NCBI GenBank assembly: GCA_963978895.1
Contig: OZ022238.1
Span: 31,979,593-32,043,592, forward strand
DNA length: 64,000 bases
Direction of reading: 5' to 3'
DNA from: Erpobdella octoculata
Taxonomy: Eukaryota; Annelida; Clitellata; Hirudinida; Erpobdellidae
The notes below the pieces were generated by a model. The model did not search any database. It was not told the DNA's origin and worked only from the letters and a program-made list of their open reading frames with translations. Shown piece by piece: positions 53,914 to 62,914 of the stretch. The translations under genes and the position numbers were made by a program. Each line of letters starts with the position of its first letter. Position 1 is the stretch's first letter.

Positions 53914-54926
53914 TCCCTGGTCAGTTTTCTTAATCTCTCTATTCTCAAATTTCCCGGAGGTCCCCTTACTCTGAATATGAATACCCCCGGATGTTGAGAT
54001 TCCTTTATTTTTGCCTCTGCAACCAATTTACGACACTCCTCCCGCTGTCTCACAGTGAAGTCATGGCTCAGACCAATGGTCTTGAGGTCATCATCCAGCA
54101 ATTTTGTCCTTCTTAAGTTCTCCATAATCAGGTTCTTTGCCCCCCTATCCTGGAATTCCAGTAGTATGGGCCGTATTTTATCTCCTTTGCTTCCCAATCT
54201 AAATATTTTTTTAACGTTCTCTATACTAATCCCTCCTTGGCTTAATGTATCAATAATTTTGCTCACCCTCTGTTTGTCTTCAGCATTGCCATCTTTGCCC
54301 ATTAGCTCACTTTCTTTGAGTCGGTAAATAATTATGTTGTTTGTTCTTTTTTCCGTCTCCTTCTCGTCGTTGAATTTGTTTTCTATAGACTCCTGAACAG
54401 TTTTCACCTCAGTTTTAACCTCTTTTGATAGATTTTCTACCAAAGTCTCGACCTCTCCTTTAAACAGGCTGGACCATTCCTTTTTCGACTGCCGATTTTC
54501 CAAAATCCTCTTGTTAGCAATTTCATCCATCTTTCGACCTAACTCTTGGATTTTATCCCTTTGTTTATCCATTGCCGCCGTCATATTTTCAGTACCAGCC
54601 TCCTCCAATCTGTTTTCAATCTTTGTTAGATCTATTTTTTGTATTCTGCCAGTCAAATCATTAACATCTTTCCTTAAATTATCTAGTTCAGACCTGCACA
54701 ACTTTAACTCATCATTATACATACCTTTTATATCAACTGATAGGAATTTTCTCATTTCAACAAATTCTGTCTTAATTAGATTAGTACACTCATCCAACCT
54801 AATGGTAAAACGATTAATATCTTTTAGAACAATTGAGTTTGCCTTAAGACACTTATCACACAAATTCAGTTCAAGATCCGTTCCCTTATTATCGCATGCT
54901 TTACGCCTTGTTCCTTCAGCCATCAA
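53910..54926 (-). CDS. LINE ORF1 RNA-binding protein
   Basis: 338 residues. N-terminus has CDKCLKANSIVL with a C-x2-C near residue 22-25. Residues about 60-200 are a long predicted coiled coil (LCRSELDNLRKDVNDL, LGRKMDEIANKRIL). Residues 200-300 show the L1-ORF1-like RRM (TNNIIIYRLKESE, KIFRLGSKGDKIRPILLEF) and the C-terminal basic domain. It would form a trimer that coats LINE RNA. Its stop overlaps the ORF2 start as ATGA (53913-53910). Confidence 0.85.
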   Translation of the reverse strand: MMAEGTRRKACDNKGTDLELNLCDKCLKANSIVLKDINRFTIRLDECTNLIKTEFVEMRKFLSVDIKGMYNDELKLCRSELDNLRKDVNDLTGRIQKIDLTKIENRLEEAGTENMTAAMDKQRDKIQELGRKMDEIANKRILENRQSKKEWSSLFKGEVETLVENLSKEVKTEVKTVQESIENKFNDEKETEKRTNNIIIYRLKESELMGKDGNAEDKQRVSKIIDTLSQGGISIENVKKIFRLGSKGDKIRPILLEFQDRGAKNLIMENLRRTKLLDDDLKTIGLSHDFTVRQREECRKLVAEAKIKESQHPGVFIFRVRGPPGNLRIERLRKLTRE

Positions 54927-55091
54927 ATGATAAGATTACAACAAACTACAAACTACAAATAAATATAAATTAATTAATTTGTTATTTATATATTAATTTG
55001 TTATTTATATATTTTAAACATTACAATTAAAAAATTTTAGTCGCCGAGAACTATCGCCGAGTTGTTTACATAGACATTTGATGAGTTATTG

Positions 55092-55423
55092 GTTATTATA
55101 TAATTATAATTATTTTAATGTAAATATTTTTTATGTTGTTAAATTTGTACTTAATGAATTTAAATTTTCTTTTAATTGTATTTTAATTCCTTTTAATTAG
55201 TTGTACCTTTTACCATTTAGTCACTGCATTTTTATTTAAAAAAAAGTTAAACGGCTCTGAAGATGGCAAAATTTGCCGAAATAGATCTATAAGCCTATAA
55301 GATTATGGAGTTTGTGTTTGAGAATAAATTATTTTTTAACCGATTTAGACTATTGGAAAAAATTAAAAATAAAATCGATTCAGCCAAGTGTGCCACTTTT
55401 TTCAATCGAGTTTGCTTAAAAGA

Positions 55424-55425
<2 letters not shown>
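55092..55425 (+). mobile_element. Penelope-like element, group E copy 2, 3' part
   Basis: Continues the 3' UTR, hammerhead (55253-55295) and ORF-start segment MEFVFENKLFFNRFRLLEKI to FNRVCLKEY, ending at (TA)n. Confidence 0.88.
55253..55295 (+). ncRNA. Hammerhead ribozyme (PLE group E)
   Basis: Stem I GGCU/AGCC, CUGAAGA, stem II GGCAAA/UUUGCC after an extra U, GAAA, AUAGAUCUAU stem III and AUA triplet. Confidence 0.83.
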
Positions 55426-55450
<25 letters not shown>

Positions 55451-55454
<4 letters not shown>

Positions 55455-56160
55455 TCAACTTCAGACTCGAACCCACGACTGTCGGATCGGCAACACCGCC
55501 TCGCATCATGCCAACTACCTTACCATCTGCGCCACTTCCACCGTCAAAAAACAGTGGTTGTTAAGCGCTTTTGTTGGGGTATGTTGAACACAACACTCGA
55601 CTATGAATGGGTACGAATCAATGCTCGATAGTATTATAAGTTGTACGGCGTACAATCCGTCACTAGCTAATTTAATAGCTATCGAGATATATGTTTTATG
55701 ACATATATTATAAGGAAACATAGCGTTGATATGTTTTTACGAGCCACATATATCAGAAACTTGGATGGCGTACAATCCACCACGAAATAACGCAAATATA
55801 CATGTCTCAACTTCAGACTCGAACCCACGACTGTCGGATCGGCAACACCGCCTCGCATCATGCCAACTACCTTACCATCTGCGCCACTTCCACCGTCAAA
55901 AAACAGTGGTTGTTAAGCGCTTTTGTTGGGGTATGTTGAACACAACACTCGACTATGAATGGGTACGAATCAATGCTCGATAGTATTATAAGTTGTACGG
56001 CGTACAATCCGTCACTAGCTAATTTAATAGCTATCGAGATATATGTTTTATGACATATATTATAAGGAAACATAGCGTTGATATGTTTTTACGAGCCACA
56101 TATATCAGAAACTTGGATGGCGTACAATCCACCACGAAATAACGCAAATATACATGTCTC
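55451..56160 (-). mobile_element. SINE-2 tandem dimer
   Basis: Two essentially identical 352-base minus-strand units (TGTCTCAACTTCAGACTCG at 55451 and 55803) and the first bases of a third (56155). Head: A-box-like TGGCGCAGATGGTAAGG, B-box GGGTTCGAGTC. T6 precedes the head. It shares GCGAGGCGGTGTTGCCG and TATTTGCGTTA with SINE-1. Confidence 0.85.
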
Positions 56161-56541
56161 AACTCAAGATCAATGTACGATCTTCCGATTCGGTTTTGTG
56201 GGCTTGAATACCATGCCAAATCGTTTTTCATATATGACTGTCGATCACAGCGGGCCCTCATTAGGTTAGCGACGGCTCCACGCAACCGGAGCCGCAACTG
56301 CACGACACGGTCAGTTTTCGACCTTCCACCGCTCCTCCAGCCCCCAAACACAAGGTTGTCGTCGATGCAAAACTGTTCGACCGTCCTAAACTCTAGCTCC
56401 ACTCACGCGTGCCACCACCAAAACACAAAATCATTAACCAAACTCATCTGAACTGGGGCACTAGCATCCGTAGAAGCACTTTCGTGTCGTTCCAAAGTAA
56501 TCAATAAAAAATGGACAGTTATATTCAACAGAGTATGTATA
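56161..56541 (+). mobile_element. PLE group G tail and ORF-start fragment (tentative)
   Basis: 56502-56541 reads INKKWTVIFNRVCIKEY and enters (TA)n, the standard PLE terminal arrangement. Upstream 340 bases are unlike the other groups; an open frame rich in Ser/Arg (56173-56451) might be a PLE tail. No hammerhead core recognised. Confidence 0.5.
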
Positions 56542-56544
56542 AAA

Positions 56545-56624
<80 letters not shown>
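56542..56624. repeat. (TA)n tract
   Basis: About 83 bases of TA. Confidence 0.95.
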
Positions 56625-56627
<3 letters not shown>

Positions 56628-57390
56628 CAGAGTTTTATATATCCAATGTAGAAAACCAATTAAGTCAATCGATTGGGTCTACTGTAGATATGTGGATGAT
56701 ACGTTTATTATGACACACACAGAAGACGATATCAATATTTTAAAGCATGCTTTAGAAGAAAACTCTGGTCTTAAATCTACATATGAGCCTTGCCGAAACA
56801 ATGGTTCACTCCCCTTTTTTGATATTCTTGTCAAAAACATAAAAGATAAACTACAGATGCAGGTTTATGTCAAACCTACAGACACAGGTGACTGCTTGAA
56901 AGCAGACTCCTGTCCTGATAAATATAAATACAGTGTCATCAACAACTACATGGCCAGAGCACTCAAAATTTCTGGAAACCGGACTGACTTTCATATTGAA
57001 ATACAAAGAATCAGATGTTTGATACGTGTCTTAACAAATACTTGAATTATAATTACTCGAAAAAACAAGAAAAAACTGAACGTGAACCAACTGAAAACAT
57101 TAAAGTATTTTATAAAAGTCAAATGCATGCCAACTATAAAGTATAAAAAAATAGAATAAAAAAGATAGTTTATGATAATGTTAAATGTCCAGATCTATTA
57201 CAACAACATGGCTACACATAATCTTATTCTAAAAGTCCGGTTTCTTCCAACAATAAATTAAAAGAAAGTAATATTGTCTATCGATTTACTTGTCCATATC
57301 ATCATGATATACCCTACTGCTACATAGGGCACACCAGAACAACTTTAGCGAGGAGATTAACGATGCACACTCAAAGAGCACCTGAAAACT
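56625..57390 (+). mobile_element. Penelope-like element, group D-like copy 2 (internal fragment)
   Basis: Starts in RT motif B/C region at (TA)n and ends early in GIY-YIG, where it joins PLE-A directly at about 57380-57400 with no TA tract. Confidence 0.8.
56692..57380 (+). pseudogene. PLE-D RT palm to GIY-YIG start, frameshifted
   Basis: CRYVDDTFIMTHTEDDINIL contains catalytic motif C; then KPTDTGDCLKADSCPDKYKY and NYMARALKISGNRTDFHIEI. The frame stops at 57045; further pieces in other frames give FYKSQMHANYKV and finally [20 protein letters not shown], the first half of the nuclease. Multiple breaks, no full domain left. Confidence 0.78.
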
Positions 57391-57403
57391 CATCACCAAA
57401 TCC

Positions 57404-58567
57404 ATGTCAACTGTATACACAAAACCAACAAGTGGTGGCGATTGTCTAAGTGGCGATAGTTACTGCCCTGAAAGGTACAAAACCAGTGTAATTACCGGTT
57501 ATCTAAATCGTGCTTACAACTACTCTGACAATTGGAACGACTTTGACGCTGAACTCAAAAGAATAAAAGCTCTCCTTATTAACAACAATTTCTCAAATAC
57601 AATGGTCGACGAAACTATAAAAAAGTTCGTCGCTGGAAAAGTTAATAACTCAGCAACCACAGAGCAATCTAAGAGGTCATTCCTTCCCATCTTCTATCGT
57701 GCTCAAATGCACGACAACTACAAACTGGATGAAAAAGTAATAAGAAATATAATCTATGACAACGTTAAAGTTTCCAATCCTTCATCCGAGGAGTTAAAAC
57801 TGCACATCTACTACAAAAACTTGAAAACCCATAACCTGGTTCTGAGAAATAGCCCTATTAACGGCGGCGTTTTGCAGAGAAAAAACGTCGTCTACAAGTT
57901 TACTTGCCCATATGCTCACAATAATCTTGAAACCTACATCGGCCACACTCGGACAACACTCTCTCGCCGTCTGACGATGCACACACAGGGTGGGAGTCTA
58001 CACGCGCATTTTATCAAATTCCACGGCTCTAAGCCAAACCAAAAAATGCTTCGCGACAACACCGAGGTTGTCTCTTACGACCCTGATCCTAATCGTCTCA
58101 AAATTAAAGAGGCGTTGGTGATCTCTCAGCAACGACCTAGCATAAATATCCATGATGACAAGTTCGGACGTACCTTGCTGCTACATTGTGGTGCAGACGG
58201 CGGCTGTGCTAACGTCTATCCCGTCACTCATAACTCCGCAAGTGAAACGACTTCGCGTGCGGATGAGCCACGCCATACTTCGAACGTGTGCGCTCACTCT
58301 CATGTTTCAAAAGTCGGTGGTAAGGTGGTTTCTACTTCCTGTGGCGACAGACCAGTCGACCCTGTAATCACGTTCTTGGCAGCATCGACCAAGATCTGGC
58401 CGTATGCAGCGAAGACAATTCCGCTTCTTGTAGTGACCAAGAAGTTGACACTCCAATTACCGTTGGCCATCAGACTACAGATGTTCTTAATGAAGTTAAA
58501 GAAGTTCAGATGGCCACCGGTGAAAACAATTCCGTTTCTTTTGGCGACCCAGAAGAAGACACTCTAA
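57404..58567 (+). CDS. PLE-A linker and GIY-YIG endonuclease
   Basis: 387 residues; the start Met is not native (RT is missing). Residues 1-100 are the RT-to-nuclease linker (SGGDCLSGDSYCPERYKTSV, IKALLINNNFSN). Nuclease: [20 protein letters not shown] (YIG 178-180), [33 protein letters not shown]. The tail starts normally to residue 323 (GDRPVDPVIT) but a deletion of about 20 bases near 58371, compared with copy 1, shifts it into a wrong frame. The true tail frame is 58510-58914. Confidence 0.85.
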   Translation: MSTVYTKPTSGGDCLSGDSYCPERYKTSVITGYLNRAYNYSDNWNDFDAELKRIKALLINNNFSNTMVDETIKKFVAGKVNNSATTEQSKRSFLPIFYRAQMHDNYKLDEKVIRNIIYDNVKVSNPSSEELKLHIYYKNLKTHNLVLRNSPINGGVLQRKNVVYKFTCPYAHNNLETYIGHTRTTLSRRLTMHTQGGSLHAHFIKFHGSKPNQKMLRDNTEVVSYDPDPNRLKIKEALVISQQRPSINIHDDKFGRTLLLHCGADGGCANVYPVTHNSASETTSRADEPRHTSNVCAHSHVSKVGGKVVSTSCGDRPVDPVITFLAASTKIWPYAAKTIPLLVVTKKLTLQLPLAIRLQMFLMKLKKFRWPPVKTIPFLLATQKKTL

Positions 58568-58914
58568 TCGCCATTTGTCCTCTGACTCCGACAACCGATG
58601 TTCTTAACAATGTTCATCTGGTTTCATCGGCGAGCGGTGAGGACAACTTTATTTCTCGTGGCAACCAAGGAGTCGGCCCTCTTACTCCTGCTCACCTTCC
58701 AATCGCCGACGTCGTCGGCAATGATGGCCAGGGCCTGTGTCCCGTCCATGGATCCCCATCACGTGATAACTCCAGTCTGGAAAGTGTGCGTAGCCGCGGC
58801 GTTGGTGACTTGTCGGATGACCGTCTTCCGGTGGAGTCCGTGTCTTCTTTCCAGCTATTTGCTCGACTCGTCAACAACGTTAATATAACAATACGACGCG
58901 GTAGACGTACCTAG
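58510..58914 (+). pseudogene. PLE-A tail in the native frame
   Basis: Tail continuing after the frameshift: ATGENNSVSFGDPEEDTLIA, SASGEDNFISRGNQGVGPL, and a C-terminus NNVNITIRRGRRT identical to copy 1. Imperfect 40-residue repeats. Confidence 0.75.
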
Positions 58915-59189
58915 CCTGATTGCGTGCACCTGACAACAATTACCTAGCGCATAGTTGCGTAAATACCTGCGCTGCGGCCACTATCGCCATGTTTTCGTTT
59001 TGTTTACAATTATTTTCCGCTTCGGTTTTTACTAATCTTGTACGTTAGTTACCTACCTTTTATATCTTGCTTTCCACTTTCCATACGTTGTTTTTCTATT
59101 TCAGTTTTCATTAATGTTTATTCTCGTCGTTTTATAGTTTCATTCTATATTCGCATTATAGTAAATACATTTTAACTTCGTAATTTAAA

Positions 59190-59231
59190 GGGCTCCGAAG
59201 ATGCTTTTCTGCGAAACCGATCGGTCAGCCC
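59190..59231 (+). ncRNA. Hammerhead ribozyme (PLE group A, U4-to-C variant)
   Basis: Stem I GGGCU/AGCCC, core CCGAAGA, short stem II GC/GC with extra U, GAAAC, CGAUCG, GUC. The same U4 change as in copies 1 and 2. Confidence 0.75.
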
Positions 59232-59376
59232 TCGTTTTTAGGAAAACTATTTAAAAAGCGGAGTTATCATGAATTCAAGAGATTTCGAAAGCTTGGCGAA
59301 AAAACGTATCAACGCAAAGTGGTCTATCATTTTTAACAGAGCATGCCAAAAAGAAAACATTACGCCGAAATACGTT

Positions 59377-59379
<3 letters not shown>

Positions 59380-59471
<92 letters not shown>
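59380..59471. repeat. (TA)n tract
   Basis: About 92 bases of TA. Confidence 0.95.
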
Positions 59472-59473
<2 letters not shown>

Positions 59474-59675
59474 TAGCTGACCCAGCAAACGTTGTTTTGC
59501 GTTATAAATTATTTTGGTTTTTTTATTTAAAAAAATCAATCTCGAAGACCAATCGAGTGTACAATGCCCGGGGTTTTTGAAAGTTTTTCTATCGTTCTTT
59601 TCTCTTGCTCCCGTTTCCTTCCCGGCTTGCTCTAAAATAATACACACAAGTTTAACAAAATAAAAACAAAGTAAA
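59472..59675 (-). mobile_element. Helitron 3' terminal fragment
   Basis: Minus strand ends AACGTTTGCTGGGTCAGCTAG then T. Includes a second GC-end remnant (ATGCCCGGGG near 59565) and (GCTCCCGTTTCC) like the other Helitrons. It is interrupted by the hAT at 59684. Confidence 0.55.
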
Positions 59676-59683
59676 TGCAATAG

Positions 59684-60621
59684 CAGTGTTGTTCGGTAAC
59701 GAAGTAAAAGTAACTTGTTACTTTACTTAAGTACATCAGACGTACTTTTTGCCTGTAACGGAGTACATATTATTTTCAGTACTTTTTACTTGTAACGAAG
59801 TAATATTTTCGGACTTACTTTTACTTCGTTACTTTTCCAGGACAAACCGTTACAAAGTACTGTAAAAAATTAATAAAACGACATAAAGTCTAAATCGATG
59901 TTGTAATAATTATATGATTATTAACGTATGCATTTTCGAACCCCATTTTACTTTTATGTTAGTAGTTAGTAGTATTGAAGCTTGTGGGTGGAGCTAAGAT
60001 TTTCGCGGTCATACATGTTTTGGTGTACAATAGATTGTTCGAGATTACCTACTATGGAATCTTCCAAAGGAGCGAATGGTGGCGATGATAGGCGCGTAAC
60101 AATAATGAACTTAATAAAGTACGCCCATGGCCATATTTAGTTAAAATGTTCAGATTTCAATCGATGGAAGCTAAAACGTTCAGATTCACATGCTTGCTGG
60201 GCAAACCTAAAGTAAAGTAATTATGTGTTTAGCATTCCACAATTCTCCGTCAAACTTGAAGAAACACGTGATACGCGTGCATCCAGCGCATGTATCGAAA
60301 TACGAAAAATTGACAAAAAGGCACGTAAAAATAGAATTTTTTCATTAGTTTGCGTTTTATCAGTTTTATCAATGCAGTAGCGTTTGAAAGACGATGGAAT
60401 TATGATAAAATAGAGTTAGATGATTGACGAATGACCATTACAAAAAAGCGGCTTCAGTACTTTTACTTTTTACTTTAAAAGTAACTTTAAAGTGCTGTTA
60501 CTTTTTACTTTTACTTAAGTACATTTTTTAGAAAATACTTTTACTTTTACTTAAGTAACTTTTTGAGGCGTTACTTGTACTTTTACTTAAGTACTGAAAC
60601 ACAGTACTTTTTCCAACACTG
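59684..60621 (+). mobile_element. Tol2-like non-autonomous hAT
   Basis: Ends CAGTGTTG...CAACACTG, exact 8-base duplication TGCAATAG (59676-59683, 60622-60629). Subterminal arrays of TACTTTTACTTAAGTA-type motifs as in Tol2-type elements. The middle (60140-60320) has a BED-finger relic: NSPSNLKKHVIRVHPAHVSK in one frame, preceded by CLLGKPKVK. No catalytic region. Confidence 0.9.
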
Positions 60622-60817
60622 TGCAATAGGAAGTGAAAACAAAATAAAAAATACGGGAGATAATTATCAATAAGAAAGAATAAAAATAGTGGCTAAAAAA
60701 TTATTTAATCTTAATTAAATAATTAATCTTAATTAAAACCTGGACTGACTAGCTTCTTCTGTTTCAACAGTATTTTCATTATTTAAACAATCCATCAATA
60801 TAAACATTGGAGCGGAG

Positions 60818-61380
60818 CATATATATAGAATAGATATATCGGAGATGAGCAGGTTTTGAGTGAGATGCCAAGATGACCTCCGAAAAAACGATTTAGACTC
60901 TTTTGGACCATGAATATTCATTATTTGTATTAATCTATTTTTGGTACGACAGCGGAGACTAAACTCCGGTTTGTAAGAAACAGAAACGTCGATTTCTTAT
61001 AGCTAAAAGTAGTTGATATGAGCTTTATTTTAATTTAACGCGATATCCGACATAAAAAATATAAAATTCTAATTTACCGATAACACAGGCGACGTTAAAT
61101 AGACATAAATAGACCATCGAACTAGAGACTACGCAAATAAAATTCAATGTCAACTAAAATTTTTATAAAAAAAAATTTGTTAATTTTTATAAAGTTAAAA
61201 ATTTGTTAATTTTTATAAAGTTAAAAATTTATTTTGTACATAAAAAATTCTTTTTTTTCTATTAAAAAAATACTTGATTAAGTTACTATACGGTTGTAAC
61301 TCTCAGTTCTTCGTTTAGGCTGCCTCGCTAAAAGCCTTCCGAAACAACAGGCGGGCCGATATATCTATTCTATATATATA
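60818..61380. mobile_element. Small TIR element (563 bases)
   Basis: Inverted ends around TATATATAGAATAGATAT-ATCGG (60820-60842 and 61356-61378) with direct repeat GAGCGGAG on both sides (60810-60817, 61381-61388). AT-rich and non-coding; an 8-base duplication suggests hAT type. Confidence 0.65.
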
Positions 61381-61592
61381 GAGCGGAGACGGCGTTGAAG
61401 TTAATAATTTAATAATCGATGGTTAAAAGCAGCGATAGAAAATTTTTTATCATATTTCTAAAACTAAAAAATGTTTTTAATTAAATTTTTAGTTCGGTTT
61501 TTTTTTACAAATTGTCAGGTCGACTCAACACAACCCAACCCACCTCAAGTTGAAAATTCTCGACCCAACCCAACCCAACCCGATTCAATATA
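61381..61592. other. Spacer with (CCCAA)n stretch
   Basis: 61525-61582 carries CAACCCAACCC motifs of the kind found in subterminal regions of hAT elements; otherwise nothing recognised. Confidence 0.4.
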
Positions 61593-62209
61593 TCTATATG
61601 AATATAAATGAAAGTTTGTATGTATGTATGTATGTATGTATGTATGTATGTATGTATGTATGTATGTATGTATGTATGTATGTATGTATGTATGTATGTC
61701 CTTTATGCATTGCTACACCATTCATCCGATCGTAATGAAATTTTCACCCAACCTTGAGAGTCAAGGGGAATCAAATATAGTGAAAAAAAATTGAAATCCG
61801 TCACAAAATGAGCGGAGCGGGAGAGCGAGCGGAAACGGGAATTAGAAAATGAGCGGAGACGGGAATGAGAAAGCAAGAGGGAACGAAAAAGCAACTGAGA
61901 ACGAAAAAGCAACTGAGAGCAAAATAGCGAGCGGGATAGGTAAAGCGACCAAGAGCGGGAAAGCGTCCGGATCAGGAAAGCGATTTGGAGCGGGAAAGCG
62001 ATTTGGAGCGGGAAAGCGAACAAGAGCGAGAAAACTGCCGGGAGCGGGAAAGCAACCGGGAGCGGGAAAGCGGCCGGGAGCGGGAAAAGCGGTCGGGAGC
62101 GAGAAAGCGACTGAGAGCGTGAGAACAAACGGGGAAGGAAACGGGAGCGAGAGAGATAAACATTAGAAAAAGCTCTAAGAATCCCGCGCAACGCCGGGTG
62201 CCCCGCTAG
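61593..62209 (+). mobile_element. Complete non-autonomous Helitron (617 bases)
   Basis: Starts TCTATATGAATATAAATG after A and ends GCGCAACGCCGGGTGCCCCG-CTAG before T. Contains (GTAT)n at 61616-61699, the GCATTGCTACACCATTCATC block, and a central array of 12-18 base units (GAGCGGGAAAGCGACC type). No coding capacity. It is the reference for the Helitron fragments at 984, 3108, 5014, 44105 and 44378-45275. Confidence 0.88.
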
Positions 62210-62212
62210 TAT

Positions 62213-62700
62213 ATATATATTCAGTCAAACAACCTCTGTTGAAGTATACACGCCATTTAGAAGACACGGTTTTTTCAATTGAACGTTTAAAATATTTTAT
62301 GTGAGAAAAAACACTTTTACTAAACTTAAAATTAAACGTTTTATTTTCAACCAACTTGCAAGTTTCAGCCTTACCGGCCATCACCAGGGTTTTAAACTAA
62401 GCTTAAATTGAATGATTAAAAGTGAAAACAAATACACCTACTTAAATAAATTAAAAAGAGTCAAAATTACACAAATAAAATAAGCTAAATAAAAAAATTA
62501 AAATGAAGAAGTAAAACCAAAAATAAAATTAAAGTTCAATAATTGATAAACAATTAAAAAATTATGATTAAGAAAAATTACACATATTAATAAATATCAT
62601 GTGAAAAGTGACAATTGCCAAACAAGTTTCTTACAAATAATAATACTCTCTCTGTCCTCAAACACTTCCCCCTGTCACAATAGAGCTCCTAGCACTACCG
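62213..62700 (-). mobile_element. Penelope-like element, group D-like copy 3 (3' stub)
   Basis: Minus strand: 3' UTR, hammerhead relic (62393-62348), ORF-start segment (AGKAETCKLVENKTFNFKFS to VYFNRGCLTE) ending at a short TA tract next to the Helitron end. The upstream limit (about 62700) is not clear. Confidence 0.75.
62348..62393 (-). ncRNA. Hammerhead relic (PLE group D-like)
   Basis: Same layout as 33483-33537 but the core reads CUGGUGA: invariant A6 is replaced by G, which should abolish or strongly reduce cleavage. GAAAC, UUGCAA and GUU are kept. Confidence 0.65.
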
Positions 62701-62759
62701 ATACATAAAAAGACAAGCATATGCTAAAAACGTAAGTTTTACATAAAATCAATAATTAT

Positions 62760-62914
62760 AGTAGCCAATTTGCTACACCAGAATCATTGAAGGAATTTAT
62801 CAATTTGTCTGGATACCAGCCAAATTTGGATGAGGTTGAATTTCTTCAACTTGGTTTTAATTATCATCTTAGTAGTGGTTATGACCCTATGTTTAAACAA
62901 ATTGAGCTGGAGAT
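62760..62914 (+). pseudogene. PLE RT N-terminal fragment (tentative)
   Basis: One plus-strand frame reads ATPESLKEFINLSGYQPNLD, then EVEFLQLGFNYHLSSGYDPM and FKQIELE. The L-x-x-G-F/L pattern followed by a basic-acidic helix resembles the region just before RT in PLEs. Interrupted by the hAT at 62915. Homology is my reading and could be wrong. Confidence 0.4.

Larger units (their letters stand above)
50758..55091 (-). mobile_element. Near-intact Jockey/CR1-type LINE (LINE-2 copy)
   Basis: Minus-strand two-ORF LINE of 4.3 kb inserted into the 3' UTR of PLE-E. 3' tail is (AAAT)n plus an A run (50758-50792 read on plus as T-rich). ORF1 54926-53910; ORF2 53913-50923 with two frameshifts. Comparing with the uninterrupted PLE-E copy (29212-29260) shows PLE sequence TTAATTATTTA before and GTTATT after the insert. 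Confidence 0.88.
57391..59379 (+). mobile_element. Penelope-like element, group A copy 3 (longest A copy)
   Basis: Plus strand: RT-thumb/linker, GIY-YIG, tail, 3' UTR, hammerhead (59190-59231), ORF-start segment [20 protein letters not shown] to ENITPKYVQ, ending at (TA)n 59380. Confidence 0.9.
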
